Assembly: GCF_015209965.1 (NCBI RefSeq)
Contig: NZ_MU158692.1
Location: 62,001-126,000 of the forward strand
Length of the DNA: 64,000 nt
Reading direction: 5' to 3'
Source of the DNA: Sphingobacterium pedocola
Lineage (GTDB): Bacteria; Bacteroidota; Bacteroidia; Sphingobacteriales; Sphingobacteriaceae
The notes under the pieces are model-generated. The model saw only the letters and a list, made by a program, of their open reading frames with translations, had not been told where the DNA came from and did not search any database. Of the stretch, positions 56,278 to 64,000 are shown in pieces. Positions within the stretch are counted from its first letter, which is position 1, and each line of letters opens with the position of its first letter. A program made the translations under genes and the position numbers.

Positions 56278-56308
56278 TTGTGAAAAAAAGGAAAGTTATC
56301 TAAGTTTG
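56278..56308 (+). promoter_or_regulatory. glnS promoter directly abutting the start codon
   Basis: TTG at 56278-56280, a 20-base spacer and TAAGTTTG at 56301-56308, a perfect TAnnTTTG -7 box. The ATG of glnS is at 56313, so transcription would begin at or within a few bases of the start codon. Confidence 0.65.
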
Positions 56309-56312
56309 CTAC

Positions 56313-57983
56313 ATGATAGAGGAAGAAAAATCATTAAATTTTATCGAAGAAGTTATTGAAGAGGATCTTCGTAAAGGAACACATGACGGAAGAGTCCTGA
56401 CACGTTTCCCCCCCGAACCTAATGGTTATCTTCATATCGGCCATGCCAAATCAATTTGCTTAAATTTTGGTTTAAGCCAAAAATATAACGGATTGACTAA
56501 TTTACGTTTTGACGATACTAATCCTGTTACAGAAGACGCCGAGTATGTCGAAAGTATAAAACGTGACATCCAATGGCTTGGGTTTCAATGGGCACAGGAA
56601 CTATACACCTCCGATTATTTCGAAATATTGTACCAATACGCTGTAGATTTAATCAAAAAAGAATTAGCTTATGTTGACGACAGCACGGCGGAAGAAATTG
56701 CAGCATCAAAAGGTACCCCTACTGAACCAGGGATACCAACGCCATACCGTAGTCGTTCCGTTGAGGAAAACTTAATGCTCTTTCAACAGATGCGCGAGGG
56801 TAAATATAGGGATGGGGAAAAAGTATTACGTGCGAAAATAGATCTGGCTAACCCCAATATGCATCTTCGCGATCCGTTATTATACCGTATCAGACACGTG
56901 CACCATCACCGTACTGGAGATAAATGGTGTATTTATCCGATGTATGACTTTGCGCACGGACAATCGGATTCGATAGAAAAAATTACGCATTCTATATGTA
57001 CGCTGGAATTCATTCCACATCGTCCGTTATATGACTGGTGTATTGAAAAGTTGGAAATATTTCCATCCAAACAATATGAGTTTGCTCGCTTGAATATGAC
57101 ATATACTGTTATGAGCAAGCGAAAATTGCTACAATTAGTAAACGAAAAATTTGTTGAAAGTTGGGACGACCCTCGCATGCCTACAATTTCAGGTTTACGC
57201 CGAAGAGGGTATACAGCAGCCAGTATTCGCAATTTCTGTGATAAAATCGGCGTTCAGAAGCGTGAAAATATGATCGACGTCAGTCTGCTGGAATTCTGCA
57301 TCCGCGAAGATCTGAACAAAACGGCATGGCGTCGCATGGTGGTATTGGATCCCATCAAATTGGTGATTACAAATTATCCGGACGGGCAGGTAGAAGAATT
57401 AACCGGTGAAAACAACCCGGAAGTCGAGGGAGGAGAAGGATTCCGTCATATTCCTTTCACAAAGCAATTATGGATTGAGCGTGACGATTTCATGGAGGAA
57501 CCTCCAAAGAAATTCTTCCGCCTAGGAGTCGGTTTATCCGTTAGATTAAAACATGCCTATATCGTAGAATGCTATGATTTTGTGAAAGATCCCGAAGGAA
57601 AGGTGATCGAAATACACTGTAACTACATCCCTAACTCCAAATCGGGTGAGGATACCTCGGGATTAAAAGTAAAAGGAACCATCCATTGGGTATCTGTACC
57701 TCATGCCAAGGAGGCTGAGGTACGTCTATATGATCGCTTATTCCATGATGAGAACCCGGTTGCTGCGGAAGATTTCAAATCTTCCATCAATCCAGACAGC
57801 TTACAAATCATCAGCAAAGCTTATATTGAGCCTGATCTAGCTACAGCACAAGCAGGTAAAGGATATCAATTTATCCGTTTGGGGTATTTTACACTAGATA
57901 CCCAATCTTCTCCCGATCATTTAGTTTTTAACCGTACGGTAACACTAAAAGATTCCTGGGCAAAAGAAATCAAAAAAGGATAA
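56313..57983 (+). CDS. glnS: glutamine--tRNA ligase
   Basis: A 556-residue class I aminoacyl-tRNA synthetase, close to the 554 residues of the E. coli enzyme. FPPEPNGYLHIGHAKS (32-47) is the GlnRS HIGH region, and VMSKRKLLQLV (about 267) is its KMSKS counterpart. The two C-terminal beta-barrel domains that read the anticodon follow. It charges tRNA-Gln directly. The start is fixed by the family alignment: only about 9 residues precede the conserved NFIEEVIEEDL. The promoter suggests a leaderless or nearly leaderless mRNA. Confidence 0.97.
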   Translation: MIEEEKSLNFIEEVIEEDLRKGTHDGRVLTRFPPEPNGYLHIGHAKSICLNFGLSQKYNGLTNLRFDDTNPVTEDAEYVESIKRDIQWLGFQWAQELYTSDYFEILYQYAVDLIKKELAYVDDSTAEEIAASKGTPTEPGIPTPYRSRSVEENLMLFQQMREGKYRDGEKVLRAKIDLANPNMHLRDPLLYRIRHVHHHRTGDKWCIYPMYDFAHGQSDSIEKITHSICTLEFIPHRPLYDWCIEKLEIFPSKQYEFARLNMTYTVMSKRKLLQLVNEKFVESWDDPRMPTISGLRRRGYTAASIRNFCDKIGVQKRENMIDVSLLEFCIREDLNKTAWRRMVVLDPIKLVITNYPDGQVEELTGENNPEVEGGEGFRHIPFTKQLWIERDDFMEEPPKKFFRLGVGLSVRLKHAYIVECYDFVKDPEGKVIEIHCNYIPNSKSGEDTSGLKVKGTIHWVSVPHAKEAEVRLYDRLFHDENPVAAEDFKSSINPDSLQIISKAYIEPDLATAQAGKGYQFIRLGYFTLDTQSSPDHLVFNRTVTLKDSWAKEIKKG

Positions 57984-57984
57984 T

Positions 57985-58018
57985 ATACAGAAGGAGGCTA
58001 AAGCCTCCTTTTGTATAT
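57985..58018. terminator. terminator between glnS and the DUF2723 gene
   Basis: A 16-bp stem with one G-T pair (core AAGGAGGC/GCCTCCTT) around TAAA, with a T-rich 3' arm. It occupies the whole gap between two convergent stop codons. Confidence 0.85.
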
Positions 58019-58019
58019 T

Positions 58020-61000
58020 CTATTGAAGGTAAATCTTCTTGTATTTATCATTCAGTGCCACAGTAGCGGCCAATAGTTTTTCATCACCCGCATCCGATAA
58101 TATCTTTTGGTAATTATCTAAAGATGCAAACCCCAATCTCACCTCTCTCCCATCTAAAGCAGCCTTTTTATCCTGCATGACAGCGTAATTATAATTTAGT
58201 TCTTCATCCACGAATCTTAAATTTTTATCCGTAAGCAATCTGGCTTTTTCCAACTCTTTCGTTTTATAGAGTGTATCCACGATAACGCTGTTGAAATATG
58301 CCTGTTTCATACTTGACACCTTTTTAGGCATATTGTCGTATGCAATCAAGGCGACCTCTTTTGCTTGATCAAATTTGTTTTCAGTCATTAAAGATGTCAA
58401 TGAATTCACAAAGACGTTACTCAAAATAAAATTCTCGTACATGAAATTGGAATCGGGATCAAAATAATCTAATGTATTCATATTACCCCATCCATATTTT
58501 TGGGTTATATTACGATGCAGGGTGTCGCTATTTACTAATGTAATTTCATCTGACACCTGATTCAATTCTACGGGCATTAATCGATATACAAACCCCTCAG
58601 AAACTAAGTATTTATCCAATCCCATAAAGCTCTCTACAGGAAGCATCATGCCAAAATAAATAGGCCTCTCCCAATTGTTATTGGCCAATATTTCCATCAT
58701 ACAAAGTTCTGCCCGGCTTACATAATCTTTATTGTAGATCCATTCCATATGGTCTGGAATTGCCTTTTCCCAATCCTTTGGCACAACCTTATTTCGAATC
58801 ACAGAATCTTTGTCTATTGATAACCGTATTTTTTTTGTAGGGAGTATATTGACGTATTCGCCATTCTGCATCTGGATTTGGTTATTTCGGTTATCCGATA
58901 ACATAATATCCACCAAAGCCCTCACATCCGTATGGGTTTCTAAATTCATGTCTACCACAGGCAAACCATCCCTAACCCCTTTTGCGATCTTTGATGGCTT
59001 AAAATTTAAAGGCAGACGCTTTGCTTCGTTTATATCTTGCATAGCTTGCTTCACATACCAATCCGACTGCAAATAACTTAAATTGACAATACGCACATCG
59101 GTACGAATTCCCTCGACCTCCTGCAGGTACCACAGAGGAAAGGTATCGTTATCCGCATAAGTAAACAAAATGGCATTGGGTTCACAGGATGTTAAATAGT
59201 TGAATGCAACCTCCTTTGCCAACGCTCTATCTGCTCGGTTGTGATCATCCCAGTTTTCGGTGATCAACAGGACGGGCCCGACTATCAGACAAATTGCAAA
59301 CGACAAAAGAGAAGCAGACCTTAACGTAATCTTTCGTTTCATAAGATCGATAAGGCCTAATACTCCTAGACCTATCCAAATGGCAAAAACATAAAATGAA
59401 CCTGCATAGGCATAGTCGCGCTCGCGCGGCTGCATTGGTGTCTGATTAAGATAAATGACAATCGCAATCCCCGTAAAAAAGAATAAAAGTGCGACAATCA
59501 ATGCATCCTGTTTGCTGCGTTTGATCTGCCAAAGCAAACCCATTACACCTAACAATAGCGGTAGAAAAAAATAATTGTTTCTTGAAGGGTCAGATTGCAT
59601 GGAAAGAGATAATGCTTCTTGTCCGCCGAGACGGGCATTATCTAAAAAACTAATCCCTGAAAGCCAATTCCCCTCCGTATAGGTGCCATGTCCTTGTTTA
59701 TCATTTTGCCTTCCGGCAAAATTCCACATAAAATAACGCATATACATATCATTCAACTGATAGGAGAAAAAGAAATTCAAATTATCCGCAAAAGTAGGTG
59801 ATTGCGCTGGATTTAGATTTAAATAATGCTGATAATAGGCGGCATGTTTTTCGCTATACATCCGCGGGAAAAGCATTTCTTTGTCATAAGTATATTTGCG
59901 GTTGGTTTCAATTTTGGTGTAACCGGTTTCGTCTTTGCGATAGGTATATTGCGACTGCGCCTCCTTTACTTTTGCATCAAAATTGGGCCCTTTCAACAGC
60001 GGCTCACTGGCATATTGTTCTCGGCTTAAATAACCTAAGAAAGAAAACACATTATCCGGACCGTTATTATTCAATGAAATATTAGTTTGCGCACGTATCA
60101 AAAGCATAGAATATGAGCTGAAACCCACCAGAACAAAGCAAATTCCTAAAACAACAACATTCAAAATTGGCTTGACTTTACGAATGGAATAAATCACACC
60201 AAAAATTAAAGTTCCAATAATCAACAACGTAAAAATTACGATACCAAATCCAAAAGGGAGCCCTAACGTATTGACAAAGAATAGATCAGCATATGCCGCA
60301 AATTTTACCATATATTGAATTAAACCCCACAATATAAAAGCCAATACCAATATGCCCAATCCCAAAGATTTCACAATGCCCTTCCAAGTTATTTGTTCTG
60401 TCTTTCTAAAGTAAATTACCAACGCCAATGCAGGGATAGTAAGTAAGTTCAATAAATGCACACCGATAGATAGTCCCATTACATAGGCAATCATCAGCAG
60501 CCATTTGTTTGCATCGGCTTCGTCGGCTCTTCTTTCCCATTTTAAAACCAACCAAAATACGACAGCGGTACATAGAGAGGACATGGCATACACTTCAGAT
60601 TCTACCGCCGAATACCAAAATGTATCCGTAAAACTATAGGCTAAAGCACCAACCACTCCGGCTCCCATAATTTGCAGTATATGCCAATTGGCACCTTCAC
60701 CGTTCTTGTTGATTATTTTACGCCCCAAAGCAGTAATTGTCCAAAAAAGGAATACGATGGTTAGTCCACTACAAATTGCAGATCCTATATTCATCCAAAA
60801 GGCGATACGGGAAGTATCGCCGAAAGCAAAATTAGAAAACAAATTCTGAAGCATTAGAAACAGTGGAGCTCCCGGCTGGTGTACAATTTCTAATTTATAC
60901 GCCGATGCTATAAATTCCCCAGTATCCCACCAGCTGGTAAACCTATCGGCAGTGGCAATATACACCATCGTAGCAATAGCTCCACACAGCCAGCCTACAA

Positions 61001-61025
61001 CATTGTTAATTTTAGCATAGTTCAT
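58020..61025 (-). CDS. DUF2723-family multi-pass membrane protein
   Basis: A 1001-residue protein. The N-terminal about 600 residues contain about 12 membrane segments and the DUF2723 hallmark FTSWWDTGEFIASAYKLEIVHQPGAPL, shared here only as its first part, FTSWWDTGEFIA, where the Asp and Glu are the expected catalytic residues of a GT-C-type glycosyltransferase. The C-terminal about 400 residues are soluble. Human TMEM260, an O-mannosyltransferase, has the same domain, so a protein O-glycosylation role is a reasonable guess. It stands alone and is convergent with glnS. Confidence 0.85.
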   Translation of the reverse strand: MNYAKINNVVGWLCGAIATMVYIATADRFTSWWDTGEFIASAYKLEIVHQPGAPLFLMLQNLFSNFAFGDTSRIAFWMNIGSAICSGLTIVFLFWTITALGRKIINKNGEGANWHILQIMGAGVVGALAYSFTDTFWYSAVESEVYAMSSLCTAVVFWLVLKWERRADEADANKWLLMIAYVMGLSIGVHLLNLLTIPALALVIYFRKTEQITWKGIVKSLGLGILVLAFILWGLIQYMVKFAAYADLFFVNTLGLPFGFGIVIFTLLIIGTLIFGVIYSIRKVKPILNVVVLGICFVLVGFSSYSMLLIRAQTNISLNNNGPDNVFSFLGYLSREQYASEPLLKGPNFDAKVKEAQSQYTYRKDETGYTKIETNRKYTYDKEMLFPRMYSEKHAAYYQHYLNLNPAQSPTFADNLNFFFSYQLNDMYMRYFMWNFAGRQNDKQGHGTYTEGNWLSGISFLDNARLGGQEALSLSMQSDPSRNNYFFLPLLLGVMGLLWQIKRSKQDALIVALLFFFTGIAIVIYLNQTPMQPRERDYAYAGSFYVFAIWIGLGVLGLIDLMKRKITLRSASLLSFAICLIVGPVLLITENWDDHNRADRALAKEVAFNYLTSCEPNAILFTYADNDTFPLWYLQEVEGIRTDVRIVNLSYLQSDWYVKQAMQDINEAKRLPLNFKPSKIAKGVRDGLPVVDMNLETHTDVRALVDIMLSDNRNNQIQMQNGEYVNILPTKKIRLSIDKDSVIRNKVVPKDWEKAIPDHMEWIYNKDYVSRAELCMMEILANNNWERPIYFGMMLPVESFMGLDKYLVSEGFVYRLMPVELNQVSDEITLVNSDTLHRNITQKYGWGNMNTLDYFDPDSNFMYENFILSNVFVNSLTSLMTENKFDQAKEVALIAYDNMPKKVSSMKQAYFNSVIVDTLYKTKELEKARLLTDKNLRFVDEELNYNYAVMQDKKAALDGREVRLGFASLDNYQKILSDAGDEKLLAATVALNDKYKKIYLQ

Positions 61026-61200
61026 ATCCTAGGAATTAGTTGTTTAAGATTAAAGTTAAACACTAGATTCTGTATATCGAATGGATTAACACTATTTAAC
61101 AAAAGACGCGTTTCGCTCATGCCCACATACCCAGAAGTGTTTCTAGTTAAAATAAAAGGAAATGCCGAGAGAAAGAGGATCAAAAATGTCTACATATTTG

Positions 61201-61232
61201 TTTGGATATTTTCCACAAGAATGATATGTTTG
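61201..61232 (+). promoter_or_regulatory. consensus promoter of the HU-like gene
   Basis: TTTG at 61201-61204, a 20-base spacer and TATGTTTG at 61225-61232, a perfect TAnnTTTG -7 box. The leader would be about 48 bases. The rest of the 260-bp gap to the DUF2723 gene shows nothing clear. Confidence 0.75.
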
Positions 61233-61285
61233 TGCTGTGTTGAAAGATTCCGACTACACACTATCCATAAACTTAAACGTCGATC

Positions 61286-61669
61286 ATGGCAATAAAATTC
61301 AATGTCCACGAAATTGGCAACCGCATTGAACCCAACGCACCAAAGAAATTTTATGCCCGCCCCATTAGTTCGGGCGAAAAGACCTTAGATGATTTAGCTG
61401 CCGAAATTTCGCAGGCATCTTCCTTAACAGAAGCTGATGTGTATGCTGTACTCCAAAGCCTGGTACGTGAAATCCCACGGGCTATTTCAGACGGTTATAT
61501 TGTAAGGCTTGGCAATTTCGGTTCGTTTAGAATGAGTGCCAACAGTACCGGAAGCGAAACCTCAAACAAGGTTTCAGAAGAAAACATCTACAAAAGAAGA
61601 CTTATTTTCACTGCCGGAAAACAGATGAAGAAAGCTTTGGAAAAAATCCAGTTCGAGAAAAACAAATAA
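61286..61669 (+). CDS. HU-family DNA-binding protein
   Basis: A 127-residue protein of the Bacteroidota HU-like group (TIGR01201 type), longer than classical HU (about 90). Helical N-terminal part with VYAVLQSLVREIPRAISDGYIVRLGNFGSFRM as the conserved core, read here as IVRLGNFGSF, followed by a basic C-terminal arm (KRRLIFTAGKQMKKAL). It probably bends or packages DNA. A strong promoter precedes it and a compound hairpin follows. Confidence 0.88.
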   Translation: MAIKFNVHEIGNRIEPNAPKKFYARPISSGEKTLDDLAAEISQASSLTEADVYAVLQSLVREIPRAISDGYIVRLGNFGSFRMSANSTGSETSNKVSEENIYKRRLIFTAGKQMKKALEKIQFEKNK

Positions 61670-61710
61670 GCTTTGAAAAGCTTTGCTACACGCAGCGTAC
61701 AGTGTCAAAA

Positions 61711-61774
61711 AAATTGCCTATTCAATTTACCCAAATTGAATAGGCAATTTACTAAAAATGAATAGGCAATTTTT
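61711..61774. terminator. hairpin terminator with a third repeat copy
   Basis: AAATTGCCTATTCAATTT (61711-61728) pairs perfectly over 18 bp with 61733-61750 around the loop ACCC. A further copy of the second arm, TGAATAGGCAATTTTT, sits at 61759-61774 and could pair with the first arm instead, giving a hairpin that ends in five T. It serves the HU-like gene and the convergent metF. Confidence 0.8.
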
Positions 61775-61797
61775 CGAATTGACCATATTGAAATTCT

Positions 61798-62754
61798 CTA
61801 AGCAAGCCTTTCGACAATCTTCTTTGTTGGCCCGGGATTACTCATGGTATAGAAATGCAGCACTGGCGCTCCAAATTTGATGAGTTCCTGACACATATCG
61901 ACCATCCATGTCGTACTGACTTCTTGCACTTCAATATTATTTTTACATTGGTCCACGGCATCACTTAGCTCCTCAGGGATGTCGAGGTGAAATATCTTCG
62001 GAAGGGCTATTAGTTGCTTTTTTGTAGTCAGTGGCTTCAGCCCTGGTATGATCGGAATATGGATATCATGTTGTCTGCATTTGTTTACGAACGATTTATA
62101 CTTTTCAATGTCGAAAAACATCTGTGTAACAATAAACTCCGCTCCCATATCTACCTTTTTTTTCAACCATTTAAAATCTGTGTTGAAGTTGGGTGATTCA
62201 AAGTGTTTTTCCGGATAACCTGCAACGCCGATGCAAAAATCAGTTTTCGATGATATTTCGATGTCCTCGTGCAAATACTGGCCACGGTTCATATCTGCTA
62301 CTTGCTGCATTAAGTCGGTGGCATACGCATGTCCGCCTGGCGTAGGAATAAAATCCGAATCCCCTTTACGCGCATCGCCACGAAGAACCAACACATTGTC
62401 TATCCCTAAGAAATTAAGATCGATAAGTGCGTTCTCCGTTTCCTCTTTCGTAAATCCTCCGCATATCAAATGTGGTACAGCATCAACTTTATATTTACTC
62501 ATGATGGCTGCACAAATAGCTACAGTACCCGGACGCTTGCGGTATGCAACTCGCTCGAGCAGTCCATTATCATGCTGTTTATACAGGTAATCTTCGCGGT
62601 GATAAGTAACATCAATAAACGGAGGCCTGAACTCCATAAGTTCATCCATTGTCTTAAAAATACTTTGAATACCTTGTCCCTTTGCGGGAGGTAATAATTC
62701 AAAAGAAAACAATGTCTTTCCCTTCGCGTTTTTAATATGATCAACGATTTTCAT
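61798..62754 (-). CDS. metF: methylenetetrahydrofolate reductase
   Basis: A 318-residue flavoenzyme of the MetF family. The start KTLFSFELLPPAKG (with the catalytic Glu), HLICGGFTKEE, NVLVLRGDARKGD and GAEFIVTQMFFDIEKY are the conserved blocks. It reduces 5,10-methylenetetrahydrofolate to the methyl donor for methionine synthesis. A SAM-I riboswitch and a 28-codon ORF precede it, so it should be shut down when S-adenosylmethionine is plentiful. Confidence 0.97.
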   Translation of the reverse strand: MKIVDHIKNAKGKTLFSFELLPPAKGQGIQSIFKTMDELMEFRPPFIDVTYHREDYLYKQHDNGLLERVAYRKRPGTVAICAAIMSKYKVDAVPHLICGGFTKEETENALIDLNFLGIDNVLVLRGDARKGDSDFIPTPGGHAYATDLMQQVADMNRGQYLHEDIEISSKTDFCIGVAGYPEKHFESPNFNTDFKWLKKKVDMGAEFIVTQMFFDIEKYKSFVNKCRQHDIHIPIIPGLKPLTTKKQLIALPKIFHLDIPEELSDAVDQCKNNIEVQEVSTTWMVDMCQELIKFGAPVLHFYTMSNPGPTKKIVERLA

Positions 62755-62768
62755 CTAAATAAATTATC

Positions 62769-62855
62769 TTAAAGGTGATGAAACTTGCCTACCGCAGCTA
62801 GGCATGAGCTATATTCACCATGGCCTTCTTGCTTAGTAAAGCATGCAGATTTCAT
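62769..62855 (-). CDS. 28-codon ORF between SAM riboswitch and metF
   Basis: ATG at 62855 opens a 28-codon frame ending TAA at 62769-62771, 14 bases before the metF ATG and about 50 bases after the riboswitch. The peptide begins MKSACFTKQEGHG and ends LAAVGKFHHL; it has two Cys and three His and no signal peptide or Met run. An internal GCCTA/TAGGC stem (loop of 7) overlaps its 3' half. Its position suggests a leader peptide or a small protein that tunes metF translation. No family is recognised with certainty. Confidence 0.5.
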   Translation of the reverse strand: MKSACFTKQEGHGEYSSCLAAVGKFHHL

Positions 62856-62905
62856 TTGATTTTATAGTTTTAGGCTTAGAGAAAACGCAAGGGTTTCGTG
62901 TTTCA

Positions 62906-63008
62906 GCTTATCTTTCCCGACCGATTACGAGTAGAATGCAGCACCTTGACTAAGTGTCAGGTTGCTAAGGCTTCAGCGGGTCTATTCCCTCTACCTTTCT
63001 CTATAAGC
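62906..63008 (-). promoter_or_regulatory. SAM-I (S-box) riboswitch
   Basis: On the minus strand the closing stem P1 pairs GCTTAT (63003-63008) with ATAAGC (62906-62911). Inside, the S-box core reads GAGGGAATAGACCCGCTGAA, then GCCTTAGCAACCTGAC, then GTCAAGGTGCTGCATTC, matching the conserved GAGGGA...GCAACC...AAGGTGC pattern. The class binds S-adenosylmethionine. It lies about 150 bases upstream of metF. No clear intrinsic terminator follows it, so control may act on translation. Confidence 0.93.
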
Positions 63009-63050
63009 GTTGCTAATATCGGTAATAAGAAGTAAAAAGTCAAAATTATT

Positions 63051-63575
63051 TTACGCCCTATACAAATCTACCAGTCCTTCGGGCAACTTTACTTCGATGA
63101 TTTTCTCTTCTCCATCTATTGCAAGGATCAGATCATCGGAAAGTGGAAACATCAACTCTTTCCCATTCATATTTACCGTAGCGATAAACTGCTGCGGCAT
63201 TTCCTCTACAGCAGTAATCTCACCCAATTCGCCATGATGTTCATCCACCACCAAATAACCTATTAAATCTGAATATCGAAAATCATCTGGATCACGCACG
63301 GGCATTTTATCATTCGGCAGATAGATTTTCTTGCGCAATAGCGGTTGAGCCTTGTCAATATGATCGATATCTTCAAATTTAGCGTAGGCGGTACTATTTT
63401 TTTGTAATTTCAATTCATCCACGAAATACGGGACAAGTTTCTTGTTCTCTTCCACAAAGAGTACATCAAATTCCAAATCCATGTAATCTTCAAACTCAAA
63501 AAAGATCTGAACTTCACCCTTTAGGCCTTTGGTCTTGGAGATATAACCGATATAAAAACTTTGATCTAGTGTCAT
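63051..63575 (-). CDS. rimM: ribosome maturation factor RimM
   Basis: From ATG at 63575 the protein has 174 residues. FYIGYISKTKGLKGEVQIFF is the RimM start, here the G-K-x-x-x-x-x-G-x-x-G-E-V pattern, and the C-terminal PRC-like barrel has YLVVDEHHGELGEITAV. It binds the 30S head and helps maturation of 16S rRNA. An upstream ATG at 63602 would add nine unconserved residues. It lies 89 bp downstream of rpsP, the usual order, with a hairpin between. Confidence 0.95.
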   Translation of the reverse strand: MTLDQSFYIGYISKTKGLKGEVQIFFEFEDYMDLEFDVLFVEENKKLVPYFVDELKLQKNSTAYAKFEDIDHIDKAQPLLRKKIYLPNDKMPVRDPDDFRYSDLIGYLVVDEHHGELGEITAVEEMPQQFIATVNMNGKELMFPLSDDLILAIDGEEKIIEVKLPEGLVDLYRA

Positions 63576-63613
63576 GTTGTAATGTAAAAAAATGTCGGGC
63601 ACCGAAGGAGATA

Positions 63614-63645
63614 TAAAAAAAGCCGGCTCCTAAGATCCGGCTTTC
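63614..63645 (-). terminator. hairpin between rpsP and rimM
   Basis: AAGCCGG (63620-63626) and CCGGCTT (63637-63643) pair over 7 bp; on the minus strand the hairpin is followed by a run of T (complement of 63614-63620). It looks like an intrinsic terminator that would reduce rimM expression relative to rpsP. Confidence 0.7.
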
Positions 63646-63664
63646 CTGAATACTTTGTGAAAGA

Positions 63665-64000
63665 TTAACCTTCAGTTTCTTCTGTGCTTTCTGCACCTTC
63701 AGTTGCTTCTGGAGCTTCTACTTCTTCTTCAGCAGGAGCTTCTTCAGCTACAGGAGCATTTTTAGCTGCGATAGCAGCTGCTTTTTCTTCTTTTTTCTTA
63801 GCTTCGGCGGCTAGAGCAACTTTTTTAGCTTCCTCTTTAGTTTGCGCTAAGCCTGATTTTTTACCCGAAATTTTAGCTTCGTTAGCTTCTGTCCAAGTAG
63901 CAAATTTTGCTTCAGCGGCGGCTTCGTCGAAAGCGCCTTTTTTGACACCACCTTGTAAGTGTTTTTTGTAAAGAACGCCTTTATCCGAAAGGATAGTACG
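63665..64000 (-). CDS. rpsP: 30S ribosomal protein S16, C-terminal part
   Basis: The frame is open to the right edge, so the N terminus is missing. It begins TILSDKGVLYKKHLQGGVKK, the S16 core as found in Bacteroidota, followed by GAFDEAAAEAKFATWTEANE and a long Ala/Glu/Lys-rich tail ending ESTEETEG. This extra tail (about 80 residues) is typical of the phylum and absent in E. coli S16. It binds 16S rRNA in the small subunit. Confidence 0.93.
   Translation of the reverse strand, partial: RTILSDKGVLYKKHLQGGVKKGAFDEAAAEAKFATWTEANEAKISGKKSGLAQTKEEAKKVALAAEAKKKEEKAAAIAAKNAPVAEEAPAEEEVEAPEATEGAESTEETEG

Noticed and set aside
61711..61774. Possible short CRISPR-like repeat cluster
   Set aside because: The three copies are two arms and one extra arm of a terminator hairpin; there are no regular spacers and no cas genes.
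63684..63971. Ala/Ser-rich plus-strand frame of 95 codons
   Set aside because: It is the complement of the Ala/Glu/Lys-rich tail of S16 and carries no independent signal.

Overview
The window looks like a chromosomal segment of a Bacteroidota bacterium, most likely of the Sphingobacteriaceae (Sphingobacterium/Pedobacter type). The evidence is three SusC-type receptors, SusD lipoproteins with DUF4998 and DUF4959/DUF5126/DUF5000 partners, a hybrid two-component regulator, a GLPGLI/outer-membrane-barrel pair, TTG-N19/20-TAnnTTTG promoters, an almost complete lack of Shine-Dalgarno sequences, and an S16 protein with a long acidic tail. All names come from reading the sequence; no database search was run.

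Left accessory part (1-6.4 kb, + strand): the 3' part of a susC gene cut by the window edge, a small secreted protein, an Lgt-like membrane protein that has lost two canonical Lgt residues, and a lipoprotein with ricin-like and beta-propeller-like parts. A strong hairpin ends this unit. A frameshifted SDR pseudogene lies between it and the next unit.

Central accessory part (6.8-25.1 kb, - strand): two units that start from nearly identical upstream regions. One is susC-susD-DUF4959/5000-DUF4998. The other is a tight five-gene operon of exported hydrolases: gamma-glutamyltransferase lipoprotein, glutamate-racemase-like lipoprotein, penicillin-acylase-family Ntn hydrolase, S9 peptidase, and a class C/class A double serine hydrolase. 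The second unit begins with the broken 5' end of a duplicated S9 peptidase gene. Together this looks like a co-regulated system for binding, importing and dismantling a gamma-glutamyl, D-amino-acid or acylated peptide-like compound. It is the best candidate for an undescribed system. A divergent susC-susD pair and a hybrid sensor/regulator follow (25.6-35.6 kb).

Right part (35.7-64 kb): mostly core genes, namely surE, a lipid kinase, an exported superoxide dismutase, a cold-shock-like fusion, a TetR/HAD pair, SMP-30 and YjbR proteins, a thioredoxin-like protein, OMP/GLPGLI, dnaK, a nucleotidyltransferase, a HerA-like ATPase, a SulP transporter with carbonic anhydrase, glnS, a DUF2723 membrane protein, an HU-like protein, metF, rimM and rpsP. 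A SAM-I riboswitch, followed by a 28-codon ORF, precedes metF. No tRNA, rRNA, insertion sequence, prophage or CRISPR array was seen.
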